From DATADF01 sp046263155 (GTDB taxonomy: Bacteria; Actinomycetota; CADDZG01; WHSQ01): a stretch of DNA of 7,293 nucleotides. The stretch's first letter is position 1, and the number at the start of each line of letters is the position of its first letter. Where the stretch lies: NCBI GenBank assembly GCA_046263155.1, contig JBHELF010000015.1:1-7293 (forward strand). The letters run 5' to 3'. Of this stretch, positions 1 to 6,252 are shown in pieces. The position numbers and the translations under genes were made by a program. The notes beneath the pieces were generated by a model. It was not told the DNA's origin, did not search any database, and saw only the letters and a list, made by a program, of their open reading frames with translations.

Positions 1-1138
1 CCAGCCGACAAAATCCCTCGGAGATCCCGACGGCGCGCAACTCGTCGGAGCTGAGCTGCGTGTGCGTGACGCTTGCCGGGTGCGTGATCAGCGAATGCGT
101 CCCGCCGAGCGAGGCCGCCGGTTGAATAAGTCGCAGAGCGGACTGGAAGCGCGCCGCCCGCTCGCGCCCGCCTACGACGTCGAACGCCACGGTGCCTCCG
201 CCGCGTCCGCCCAGCAGTAGATCCGCCAAAGGTTTACCCGGGTCACTATCGAGTAGCGGGTAATACACCGCCGAGACCTCGTGGCGCTGCGCCAGCGCAC
301 GCGCGATGCCTAGGGCGGAGTCGCAGGCACGGTCGACGCGCAGATGGAGAGTCTTCATCCCTCGCAGGGCAAGCCACGCGTTGAATGGAGAGAGGGTGGC
401 GCCGAGCTCGCGGGCGAGGTCGCGAATGGGCTCGAGAACGGACTCCGAGGCGCAGACAATGCCGCCCATGAGGTCGTGATGGCCGCCGAGGAACTTCGTC
501 GCCGAGTGTACGGATACATGTGCGCCGTGCTCGAGCGGCCGGCAGACAAGGGGGCTGGCGAAGGTGTTGTCGACCACCATCGTGGCGCCCGCGGCGTCGG
601 CCAGCTTCGCCAGCGCGGGGAGGTCGGCAACCTGCATCCTGGGATTCCCTATGGTCTCGCAGTAAAGAATGCGAGCTCCGTCGATTGTCCGCTCGATCTC
701 ATCGTGACGATCGACGTCCACAAGATCTATCTCTATGCCGAAGCGAGGAAGAATTTTCGCGAACAGAGAGTGGCTTCCTCCGTATAGCTGGCGCGCCGAG
801 ACGATCCGGTCGCCGCTGGAACAGAGTGCGAGCATGCTGCAGGAGATCGCAGCCATTCCGCTGGCGAAAGCCTCGGCCCCCTCGGCGCCCTCGAGATCCG
901 CGACGGCGGCCTCGAATCGATCGATGGTCGGATTCGCCCAGCGCGTATAGACGTAACCGCTCCCGACCTTGTCCTGAGAGGCGCGGGCGAACGCGGCGGC
1001 GTCCTCGAATGAATACGTCGACGACTGGTCGAGCGGCGGCACGACCGGATCGCCTTCCTGAACGGCAGGCTCAGGTGGATGGACGGAGCGCGTGCCGGGA
1101 CCGCGCTCGCGGCGAGGAGAAGTGGGGGAGTCGCTCAG
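1..1138 (-). CDS. PLP-dependent trans-sulfuration enzyme (cystathionine gamma-lyase/gamma-synthase type), C-terminus cut by window edge
   Basis: Cytosolic enzyme of the Cys/Met-metabolism PLP family, which makes or breaks C-S bonds in cystathionine, homocysteine or methionine. About 379 codons are visible and the stop lies beyond the left edge. The family is usually 380-400 residues, so only some 10-20 residues are missing. Seen in order, counting from the proposed start: VVPPLDQSSTY near residue 32; YTRWANPT at 64-71, the phosphate- and substrate-contacting Tyr/Arg region; ASGMAA; LYGGS; VVDNTFASPL; SATKFLGG with the PLP-binding Lys at 215; and near the end SLGGTHSLITHPASVTH and GISEG. The Cys typical of methionine gamma-lyases in the LYGxx motif is Gly here, which argues against a classical MGL. 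Choosing between lyase, synthase and O-acylhomoserine sulfhydrylase is not possible from motifs. No ATG/GTG/TTG precedes the conserved N-terminus (GTRSVH...). The proposed start is CTG at 1138-1136, overlapping the stop of the upstream RAM gene (CTGA) and giving an N-terminus LSDSP. A GTG at 1042-1040 would remove conserved residues. Family call very sure, start less so. Confidence 0.93.
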   Translation of the reverse strand, partial: MSDSPTSPRRERGPGTRSVHPPEPAVQEGDPVVPPLDQSSTYSFEDAAAFARASQDKVGSGYVYTRWANPTIDRFEAAVADLEGAEGAEAFASGMAAISCSMLALCSSGDRIVSARQLYGGSHSLFAKILPRFGIEIDLVDVDRHDEIERTIDGARILYCETIGNPRMQVADLPALAKLADAAGATMVVDNTFASPLVCRPLEHGAHVSVHSATKFLGGHHDLMGGIVCASESVLEPIRDLARELGATLSPFNAWLALRGMKTLHLRVDRACDSALGIARALAQRHEVSAVYYPLLDSDPGKPLADLLLGGRGGGTVAFDVVGGRERAARFQSALRLIQPAASLGGTHSLITHPASVTHTQLSSDELRAVGISEGFCRL

Positions 1139-1374
1139 AGATGTACTACGGGGCAGGTCAGCGTGCGCGTGATGCCCTCGACGGCTTGAATGCGCGCCAC
1201 CACCAATTTGCCCAGGTCGTCAACGTTTGACGCGCCGGCGCGCACGATCACGTCATAGGGACCTGTTACATCTTCGGCTGCGTCGACGCCTTCGATCTCG
1301 CGCACTTCCTTCGCCACCTGCGCGGCCTTACCTACCTCTGTCTGAATGAGGATGTAGGCCTGTACGTCCGCCAA
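1135..1374 (-). CDS. Stand-alone Lrp/AsnC ligand-binding (RAM) domain protein
   Basis: A 79-residue protein made only of the Lrp/AsnC effector-binding and oligomerisation domain (RAM fold, beta-alpha-beta-beta-alpha-beta), without the helix-turn-helix half of full Lrp/AsnC regulators (about 150 residues). Visible hallmarks are AYILIQTE at the first strand, IEGVDAAEDVTGPYDVIV around residues 27-44 and IEGITRTLTCPVV-like text at the C-terminus (residues 66-77). Stand-alone RAM proteins oligomerise and bind amino acids, but cannot bind DNA by themselves. A partner regulator or direct action on an enzyme would be needed. The start is TTG at 1374-1372: it is the only possible start before an in-frame stop at 1392-1390 and has a purine-rich AAAGGGGG Shine-Dalgarno six bases upstream. 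Its stop overlaps the proposed start of the trans-sulfuration enzyme, so the two are probably one operon. An amino-acid-sensing role tied to Cys/Met metabolism is inference. Confidence 0.93.
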   Translation of the reverse strand: MADVQAYILIQTEVGKAAQVAKEVREIEGVDAAEDVTGPYDVIVRAGASNVDDLGKLVVARIQAVEGITRTLTCPVVHL

Positions 1375-1380
1375 CGAGAA

Positions 1381-1388
1381 CCCCCTTT
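1381..1388 (-). promoter_or_regulatory. Shine-Dalgarno of the RAM-domain gene
   Basis: Minus-strand AAAGGGGG lies six bases before the TTG at 1374-1372. It supports this weak start codon as the true initiation site, together with the in-frame stop just upstream. Confidence 0.65.
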
Positions 1389-1398
1389 TTCATTCAAT

Positions 1399-1412
1399 GG
1401 TTGCACCCAACC
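1399..1412. repeat. Short perfect inverted repeat in the divergent intergenic region
   Basis: GGTTG and CAACC (5 bp arms) flank a four-base CACC centre. Just to the right, CACCC (1404-1408) and GGGTG (1420-1424) form a second, overlapping inverted pair. If the candidate minus-strand promoter is real, this lies about 16-29 bases after the transcription start, so it could be a leader hairpin or an operator. Arms this short occur by chance, so confidence is low. Confidence 0.25.
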
Positions 1413-1434
1413 GGAATTCGGGTGAGTGTCGCGG

Positions 1435-1463
1435 AGCATAGCCGGGGGGTACGCGCGCGGCAA
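1435..1463 (-). promoter_or_regulatory. Candidate sigma70-type promoter for the RAM/trans-sulfuration operon
   Basis: On the minus strand TTGCCG (1463-1458) and TATGCT (1440-1435) are separated by exactly 17 bases, each matching 4 of 6 consensus positions. Transcription would begin near 1428, leaving a leader of roughly 54 bases before the TTG start at 1374. It lies in the 108-base gap between divergent genes, the only place in the window where a promoter is clearly expected. I found no equally good pair for pckA on the plus strand. Organism-specific promoter rules are unknown, so this is a suggestion. Confidence 0.4.
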
Positions 1464-1482
1464 GAGGTAGGCTCCCCGAGCA

Positions 1483-3081
1483 ATGAGCGTGCCGCGCGCC
1501 CAACAGGTTGAATCCTTGGAATTCGAGGGGATAAGCCGTCCCGGCACGGTGATTCGCAACGCCAGCGCTCCCGAACTCGTCGAGTACTCCGTGGCGCGCG
1601 GCGAAGCACTGCTGGCCGACTCCGGAGCGCTTGTCACGCGCACGGGGACGCGTACCGGCCGTTCCCCGAACGACCGCTTCTTTGTGGCGTCCGAGCCGTC
1701 TAAGGAGCACATCGATTGGGGAGGGACGAACCAACCCATCGGTCGTTCGGTTTTCGATGCCCTGCTGGCGCGCGCTCGTGAGTATCTGGAGGGCCGCGAT
1801 GTTTTCGTCGTGGACGGCTACGTGGGGGCGGATCCCTCGCACCGCATCAAACTGCGAGTCGTCGCTGAACTTGCCTGGCATGCGCTGTTCGCTCGACAGC
1901 TGTTCCGCCGGCCGCCGCCGGACGAGCTCGGTGACTTCGCGCCCGAGTTCACGGTCACTTCGGCCCCGGGGCTCAGCGCGATACCGGAACGTGACGGCAC
2001 CAAATCCGAGGCCTTCGTCGGCATCGATCTCGACCGGAAACATGTGTTGATCTGCGGCACTCACTATGCCGGGGAGATGAAGAAATCACTGTTCACGGCG
2101 GCCAACTATCTTTTTCCGCAGGACGGTGTCCTGCCGATGCATTGCTCGGCCAACCTCGGCTCCGGGGACGACGTCGCTCTCTTCTTCGGTCTGTCGGGAA
2201 CCGGCAAGACGACCCTCTCGGCGGACCCGGAACGCCGCCTGATCGGCGACGACGAACACGGGTGGTCTGATTCGGGTGTCTTCAACTTTGAGGGCGGCTG
2301 CTATGCGAAATGTATCCGTCTGTCGCAATCAAAGGAGCCGCAGATCTGGTCGGCGATTCGTTTCGGTTCAGTTGTCGAAAACGTCGTACTCCGTTCGGAT
2401 CGCAGCGTCGATTTCGACTCCGACGAGATCACGGAGAACACTCGGGCGGCCTATCCGCTCGAGTTCATCCCCGACTTCCTCCCGGCCGGTCGGGCCGGGC
2501 ACGCCCAGACGATCGTTTTTCTGACCGCCGACGCCTTCGGCGTGCTGCCCCCGATCTCGCTACTCAGTCCAGAGGGCGCGATGTATCACTTCCTTTCCGG
2601 GTTCACCTCGAAGCTTGCCGGAACCGAGGCCGGTATCGGGAGCGAGCCACAAGCGACGTTCTCCACCTGTTTTGGAGCGCCTTTCCTTCCGCTCGCTCCG
2701 GACAAATACGCGAGCATGCTCGGCCAACGGATCGCCCGCCACGGCGCACGTGTCTTTTTGGTCAACACCGGATGGACCGGGGGTCCCTTTGGCGTGGGTA
2801 GCCGCATGGACCTGGACGCGACGCGCGCGATGATCCGAGTCGCTATCTCCGGCGACCTGAACGATGTGCCGGTCCGGCGGCATCCGATCTTCAACCTGGA
2901 CGTCCCCACGAGCTGCCCCGGCGTCGGGGACACCGTGCTCGATCCGCAATCGACTTGGGCCGATGCCGAGGCCTACGAGGTCAAAGCGCGCGAGCTCGCC
3001 CGAATGTTCGCCGCGAACTTCGAGCAGTTCGAGCAGTCCGTTGCGCCGGAGGTCGTGAAGGCCGGTCCGGCCGCGGACTAG
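1483..3081 (+). CDS. pckA: Phosphoenolpyruvate carboxykinase (ATP)
   Basis: Converts oxaloacetate and ATP to phosphoenolpyruvate, CO2 and ADP, the entry step of gluconeogenesis (EC 4.1.1.49), in the cytosol. The product has 532 residues, close to the usual 530-540 (E. coli 540). All key residues of the ATP-dependent family are visible: the oxaloacetate-binding Arg in TGRSPND (R60), Tyr195 and Lys201 in YAGEMKKS, His220 in MHCSAN, the P-loop GLSGTGKTT at 236-244 (K242, T243), the metal-binding kinase-2 motif IGDDEHGW at 254-261 (D256, D257), Arg321 in ENTRAAYP, and NTGWTGGPFG further on. The offsets from the E. coli numbering are consistent, so there is no internal frameshift. ATP rather than GTP specificity follows from family membership: the GTP enzymes are a different family with other motifs. 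The ATG is preceded only by a distant purine stretch (AAGAGG, around 1462-1467), so the ribosome site is weak. It is divergent from the RAM gene and first in the plus-strand run. Confidence 0.98.
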   Translation: MSVPRAQQVESLEFEGISRPGTVIRNASAPELVEYSVARGEALLADSGALVTRTGTRTGRSPNDRFFVASEPSKEHIDWGGTNQPIGRSVFDALLARAREYLEGRDVFVVDGYVGADPSHRIKLRVVAELAWHALFARQLFRRPPPDELGDFAPEFTVTSAPGLSAIPERDGTKSEAFVGIDLDRKHVLICGTHYAGEMKKSLFTAANYLFPQDGVLPMHCSANLGSGDDVALFFGLSGTGKTTLSADPERRLIGDDEHGWSDSGVFNFEGGCYAKCIRLSQSKEPQIWSAIRFGSVVENVVLRSDRSVDFDSDEITENTRAAYPLEFIPDFLPAGRAGHAQTIVFLTADAFGVLPPISLLSPEGAMYHFLSGFTSKLAGTEAGIGSEPQATFSTCFGAPFLPLAPDKYASMLGQRIARHGARVFLVNTGWTGGPFGVGSRMDLDATRAMIRVAISGDLNDVPVRRHPIFNLDVPTSCPGVGDTVLDPQSTWADAEAYEVKARELARMFAANFEQFEQSVAPEVVKAGPAAD

Positions 3082-3090
3082 TCGTTCCCT

Positions 3091-3993
3091 ATGGTCGAGC
3101 GAAAAGGCTTGAGGCGACTGCCCGCGGGCGCGTGGCTGAAACTGGGCGCGATTGGTCTCGGGGGCGCCGCGCTCCTGGCGGTCGCTCCCCAGATGGCGGA
3201 GACCGGTACGCGTCCTCCCGTCGCCCTCTTGCTGTTGGTCGGGTTTCTCCTGATAGCGGCGGCCGGGGCGGCGGTCTACGGGGCTGTGCGATCCGATCTT
3301 GGTCTCCCGGGGATGGTTGCCTGGTACGCGGTCGGCTACAACGCTCTGCTGATCCTGGTGAAGTTCGTCTTTGGTCCGTTCGGCCTCTACGAGGTCAACC
3401 AAAGCGTTGATTTCGAGGCCATCGGTCTGATCACCAATCCGGCCGGCGCGGCGATGGCCGCCACAACTGTGCTGATCCTCTATCTCGCCGGTTACCTGAT
3501 CGTGTATCGCATCGCCACCAAAGCGGATCGGCCCAGTTGGATCGCGCGTCTGCGCGACAGAGCCGTACGTAACCGCCGAGCCGTGCTACTTGTGGTCGGC
3601 GGAGCGTTGTTGGTCGCGGCGGCGGGGGGCACGGGACTGCTTCTGGTGATGTTGATATTTGCGTCCAGCGGCCTCGAGTACATCCACTTCGTCTTTTCGT
3701 CGAGCGCCTCCCTTCTGGTTGCCACCTTCTTGGCCTCGGCCACGATCCTCCTGGGGCTTCACGTTCGTGAGGCAGCATCTCTGGGGCGGGCGGGTGGCTT
3801 GCCAGGCGGAGTTCCGCGCCACGAAGTCACGAGTGAAATCCCTGCGCCGGAACAGCTAGTGGCGAACGCGGCCGCCGTCGCTGCTGTCTTTTGGCTGGGG
3901 CTCTGTTTCATCGCGCTGTACCACATCCTCTGGGTCGTATACATCCTGGTGCTAACCTCGATATGGCCCCTTCGGACCGTGGTTCCCAAGTGA
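3091..3993 (+). CDS. Unrecognised multi-pass membrane protein (about 7 TM segments)
   Basis: I do not recognise this 300-residue protein. Hydrophobic segments are at about residues 15-33, 43-64, 74-94, 120-140, 164-190, 198-224 and 257-292; the last is long enough for one tilted or two short helices. The most basic loop is at 143-163 (many Arg plus Lys), which should face the cytoplasm. A short loop at 97-113 carries the only acidic cluster between helices 3 and 4, and a hydrophilic loop at 228-255 precedes the last segment. No signal peptide or known catalytic motif is apparent. The ATG lies nine bases after the pckA stop with no Shine-Dalgarno, so translation may depend on readthrough of ribosomes from pckA. 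Its stop overlaps the start of the UbiA prenyltransferase (GTGA), which suggests the two products are made together and may work on the same membrane substrate. That functional link is inference. Confidence 0.85.
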   Translation: MVERKGLRRLPAGAWLKLGAIGLGGAALLAVAPQMAETGTRPPVALLLLVGFLLIAAAGAAVYGAVRSDLGLPGMVAWYAVGYNALLILVKFVFGPFGLYEVNQSVDFEAIGLITNPAGAAMAATTVLILYLAGYLIVYRIATKADRPSWIARLRDRAVRNRRAVLLVVGGALLVAAAGGTGLLLVMLIFASSGLEYIHFVFSSSASLLVATFLASATILLGLHVREAASLGRAGGLPGGVPRHEVTSEIPAPEQLVANAAAVAAVFWLGLCFIALYHILWVVYILVLTSIWPLRTVVPK

Positions 3994-4979
3994 GCGCCTT
4001 CCGTCGGGTTCGTCTCGCGGGGGTGATGCTTCGGTACCGAGCCGCTCTGATGATCTGGCTCTTCATGCTTCTCGGAGCGGCACGACACGGGGGGCTCGGC
4101 GATCTCGGTGCCGCGCACGCAGCCGCGCTCCTTGCCTTGGCCGCCAGTTACGTGGCCGCGACGAGCATCAACGACGTCGCGGACGTAGGTCTCGACCGGA
4201 TCAACCATCCGGGCGACCCCGCGCGGCCTCTCGTTACGGGACAGGCCGACGAGCACGATCTTCGGGTCATCTACGCGGGCGCGGTCGCCGCCGCGCTCGC
4301 GGCAGGGGCCGCAGTGGGAGCGGCCGGCCTGGCCCTGGTGGCGGTCGGTTTGATCCTGGGCTACGTGTACTCCGCCCCTCCGTTCGCGGTCTCTTACAGG
4401 ACCTATCTGTCGCCGTTGCTCCTTGCTACCGCGTACGTCGTCATTCCGTACAGCCTCGGCGTTGCCGCATCGAACGCGGTTCCGGATGGCTCCGACGTCC
4501 TGCCGCTGGGGGCCTTCGTGGTCCTGTTCCTGGCGCGCATCGTGTTGAAGGACTTCCGCGATAGGGAGGGAGACGCCGCTTACGGAAGGCGCACCTTGCT
4601 GCAGCGGTTCGGGCGCCGCGCGGTATGCCGGACCAGCCTGGGAGCGCTTCTGACGGCGGATGCCCTGTTGGTCGCGGTCCTTCTGCCGTCTCTCGCACTG
4701 ATCCTTGTCATACAGGGTTTCTTCGGCGCCATCGTGTGGATGCTCTGGAACCTCGAGGCCGCCTCGGATCCGCAACGCGAGCAGGTGGCCATCGGTATCG
4801 GTGCCCGGCTGGGCAACGGCTTGCTGCTGACGGTTCTCGGATCGCTTGTCCTGGAGGCCCGCGATGCCCCGGCCGGCGAAGTCCTCCTCTATGCCTGGTC
4901 ACTGGCGGCGATCTACGCGATCAACTTTGCCGCCCTGATGGCTCATCCAGACGAGGTGTTGATCGGCTACAAGGGTTGA
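3990..4979 (+). CDS. UbiA-family membrane prenyltransferase
   Basis: Integral-membrane enzyme of the UbiA superfamily, which transfers a polyprenyl chain from a diphosphate donor to an aromatic, glycerol-phosphate or other acceptor, with Mg2+ held by two Asp-rich motifs. Both are intact: NDVADVGLD at residues 61-69, followed by the typical INHPGDPARPLVTG, and KDFRDREGD at 187-195 followed by GRRTL. YSAPP at 127-131 is also characteristic. Around eight or nine hydrophobic helices fill the 329 residues, a normal family length. The start is chosen at GTG 3990-3992, which overlaps the previous gene's stop by four bases. ATG at 3963 (nine residues longer) is the alternative; neither has a clear Shine-Dalgarno. 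The acceptor cannot be told from sequence: quinone, archaeal-type ether lipid or decaprenyl-phosphoribose chemistry are all within the superfamily. None of the other genes in the window belong to a known quinone pathway. Confidence 0.9.
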   Translation: MSAFRRVRLAGVMLRYRAALMIWLFMLLGAARHGGLGDLGAAHAAALLALAASYVAATSINDVADVGLDRINHPGDPARPLVTGQADEHDLRVIYAGAVAAALAAGAAVGAAGLALVAVGLILGYVYSAPPFAVSYRTYLSPLLLATAYVVIPYSLGVAASNAVPDGSDVLPLGAFVVLFLARIVLKDFRDREGDAAYGRRTLLQRFGRRAVCRTSLGALLTADALLVAVLLPSLALILVIQGFFGAIVWMLWNLEAASDPQREQVAIGIGARLGNGLLLTVLGSLVLEARDAPAGEVLLYAWSLAAIYAINFAALMAHPDEVLIGYKG

Positions 4980-4996
4980 ACCGGCGCTCGAAGGAC

Positions 4997-5203
4997 CTAC
5001 CGTTCCACTTCGAAGAAGATCCGAACGTCCGTGTGGTACTCGACCACCACTCCGTCTTCGATTACCGCGCGCGTCTCCATAATCTCCATCTTTGAGATGC
5101 CGCGAATCGTTTTGGACGCCTCGGCCAGTGCAGAGCGTGCCGCCTCGGACCAGCCATCCGCGGACACACCGGTAAGGTCGATGGTGTTGAAGACCTTTCC
5201 CAT
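4997..5203 (-). CDS. Dodecin-family protein lacking the flavin-stacking tryptophan
   Basis: A 68-residue dodecin-like protein. Dodecins form hollow dodecamers that store or buffer flavins, and some branches bind other ligands. The sequence follows the family pattern: KVFNTIDLTGVSADGW, a helix with ARSALAEASKTIRG, then MEIMETRAVIEDG and a final strand (VRIFFEVE). At the position where flavin-binding dodecins carry Trp (Trp36 of the Halobacterium protein) this one has Lys38 (ISKMEIME), so classical flavin stacking is unlikely. Mycobacterial SecE2-type dodecins, as I recall them, also lack this Trp. The start is ATG at 5203-5201, preceded by a good GAGGTG Shine-Dalgarno six bases upstream. The in-frame GTG at 5212 lies inside that site and is less likely. 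The gene is antisense to its neighbours: 17 bases from the ubiA stop and 20 bases from the thiL start. Confidence 0.92.
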   Translation of the reverse strand: MGKVFNTIDLTGVSADGWSEAARSALAEASKTIRGISKMEIMETRAVIEDGVVVEYHTDVRIFFEVER

Positions 5204-5206
5204 GAT

Positions 5207-5215
5207 CTCCACCTC
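5207..5215 (-). promoter_or_regulatory. Shine-Dalgarno of the dodecin gene
   Basis: Minus-strand GAGGTGGAG is placed three to six bases before the ATG at 5203-5201. It decides the start in favour of this ATG over the GTG at 5212, which would lie within the ribosome-binding sequence itself. Confidence 0.6.
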
Positions 5216-5223
5216 ACGTCTTG

Positions 5224-6252
5224 ATGGCTGACTCGCCGCAAACCGGCCGCAACGGGCAAACCACCGTATCCGAACTGGGTGAGAGCCGGCTGATCGCTCG
5301 TCTCCTCGATCGCATCGGACCCGGCCCCGCGGACGAGTTATGGGGAGGAGATGACGCAGCGGTCGTTTCGAGCCGCGCCGGTCGGGTCCTCGCCACCATC
5401 GACTCGATGGTCGAGGGCACCGACTACGAGCTTTCTTACGCGAGCCCCACCGATGTGGGCTGGAAAGCGCTGGTGGCCGGGGTCTCGGACTGCGCCGCGA
5501 TGGGGGGACGGCCCACTCACTGTGTGATCTCCGTGACGCTCCGCAGAGACAGCACGCTGTCGTTTGTCGATGAACTGTTGGACGGCATTCTCGAGGCCGC
5601 GCGGAGCTGGGACGTCGCTGTGGTGGGTGGCGATGTGAGCGGGGGGCCGCAATCCGCAGTCACGGCGGCAGTGATCGGAGCCGCCGAGCGCCCGGTGCCG
5701 CGGTCGGGCGCGAGCGAGGGCGACATCATCTGCGTCACGGGAACTCTCGGTGGCGCCGCAGCCGGGCTCCTCGCCCTTCGGGAGAAGCTCGAGGTGCCGG
5801 GGGAGCTCGATGCCGTCGTGGCACGACTTAAGTCGCGCCAGCTGCGCCCACGCGCGCGCGTGGCGGAAGGACTGGCGCTTGCCACCTCCGGCGCGACCGC
5901 CATGATCGACGTCTCGGATGGATTGGGCGTGGATCTGGGTCGAATCCTCAGCGCGAGCGACTACGGATGTGAAGTAGACCTGGCCCGCATACCGATTGAC
6001 GACGACGTGCTCGCACTCAAGGCGCGCGGGGTGAGGCTCGATCCCGTTGCGCTCGCTCTGGCCGGAGGCGAGGATTTCGAACTCTTGGCCGCCTTGCCGT
6101 CGGCATTCGTGGACGACGCGCGTGCCGCCATCGAGGAACTGGGAGGCTCCCTATCTGCGATCGGCACCGTCACCGCGGGGGACGCCCTGATCGGCGGCCA
6201 ACCGCTGCGAGCCTGGGAGGAGGCCGGATGGGATCACCTCCGTCCCCGGTAG
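5224..6252 (+). CDS. thiL: Thiamine-monophosphate kinase
   Basis: Phosphorylates thiamine monophosphate with ATP to thiamine pyrophosphate, the active cofactor and last step of bacterial thiamine synthesis, in the cytosol (EC 2.7.4.16). The 342-residue product belongs to the PurM/ThiL (AIRS-kinase) fold. Motifs in order: SELGE at 16-20, GGDDAAVV at 41-48, DSMVEGTDY at 60-68 (usual form D.xVEGVHF), WKALVAGVSDCAAMGGRP at 80-97, VVGGDVSGGP at 133-142, VTGTLGGAAAGL at 171-182, MIDVSDGLGVDLG at 227-239 and ALAGGEDFELL at 278-288. The Asp residues that bind Mg2+/ATP are all present and the length is normal. ATG at 5224 is preferred over the adjacent TTG at 5221; neither has a Shine-Dalgarno on this strand. 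The 3' end overlaps thiD by 25 bases. No TPP riboswitch can fit in the 20-base gap upstream. Confidence 0.97.
   Translation: MADSPQTGRNGQTTVSELGESRLIARLLDRIGPGPADELWGGDDAAVVSSRAGRVLATIDSMVEGTDYELSYASPTDVGWKALVAGVSDCAAMGGRPTHCVISVTLRRDSTLSFVDELLDGILEAARSWDVAVVGGDVSGGPQSAVTAAVIGAAERPVPRSGASEGDIICVTGTLGGAAAGLLALREKLEVPGELDAVVARLKSRQLRPRARVAEGLALATSGATAMIDVSDGLGVDLGRILSASDYGCEVDLARIPIDDDVLALKARGVRLDPVALALAGGEDFELLAALPSAFVDDARAAIEELGGSLSAIGTVTAGDALIGGQPLRAWEEAGWDHLRPR
6215..6223 (+). promoter_or_regulatory. Shine-Dalgarno of thiD within thiL
   Basis: GGGAGGAGG lies inside the last codons of thiL, four bases before the ATG at 6228 (seven from the GGAGG core). It is the strongest ribosome site in the window and confirms the overlapping thiD start. 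Confidence 0.7.

Noticed and set aside
1040..1042. GTG as start of the trans-sulfuration enzyme
   Set aside because: It would remove conserved N-terminal residues such as the TRSVH segment and leave a 94-base gap to the RAM gene.
520..1230. Plus-strand open frame of 236 codons (and shorter ones at 344-787 and 735-950)
   Set aside because: Arg/Pro-rich composition and fully antisense to the well-conserved trans-sulfuration enzyme; a GC-driven shadow frame.
1390..2064. Minus-strand open frame of 224 codons running into the divergent gap
   Set aside because: Antisense to the start of pckA, low-complexity composition and no recognisable domain; pckA motifs settle the coding strand.
2560..3402. 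Minus-strand open frame of 280 codons across the pckA/membrane gene junction
   Set aside because: Spans two real genes on the other strand, rich in Arg/Asp/Gln as expected from the antisense of GC-rich codons.
3891..3989. Longer UbiA start at ATG 3891
   Set aside because: It would add a non-hydrophobic, Pro/His-rich extension overlapping about 100 bases of the previous gene's conserved-looking membrane segment; GTG 3990 or ATG 3963 are better.
3759..4775. Minus-strand open frame of 338 codons
   Set aside because: Antisense to the UbiA enzyme with intact catalytic motifs; highly charged and domain-free.
4970..5000. Shared terminator between ubiA and dodecin
   Set aside because: Only a GGTT/AACC match with a one-base centre is present and there is no U-run; this is not a stable terminator.
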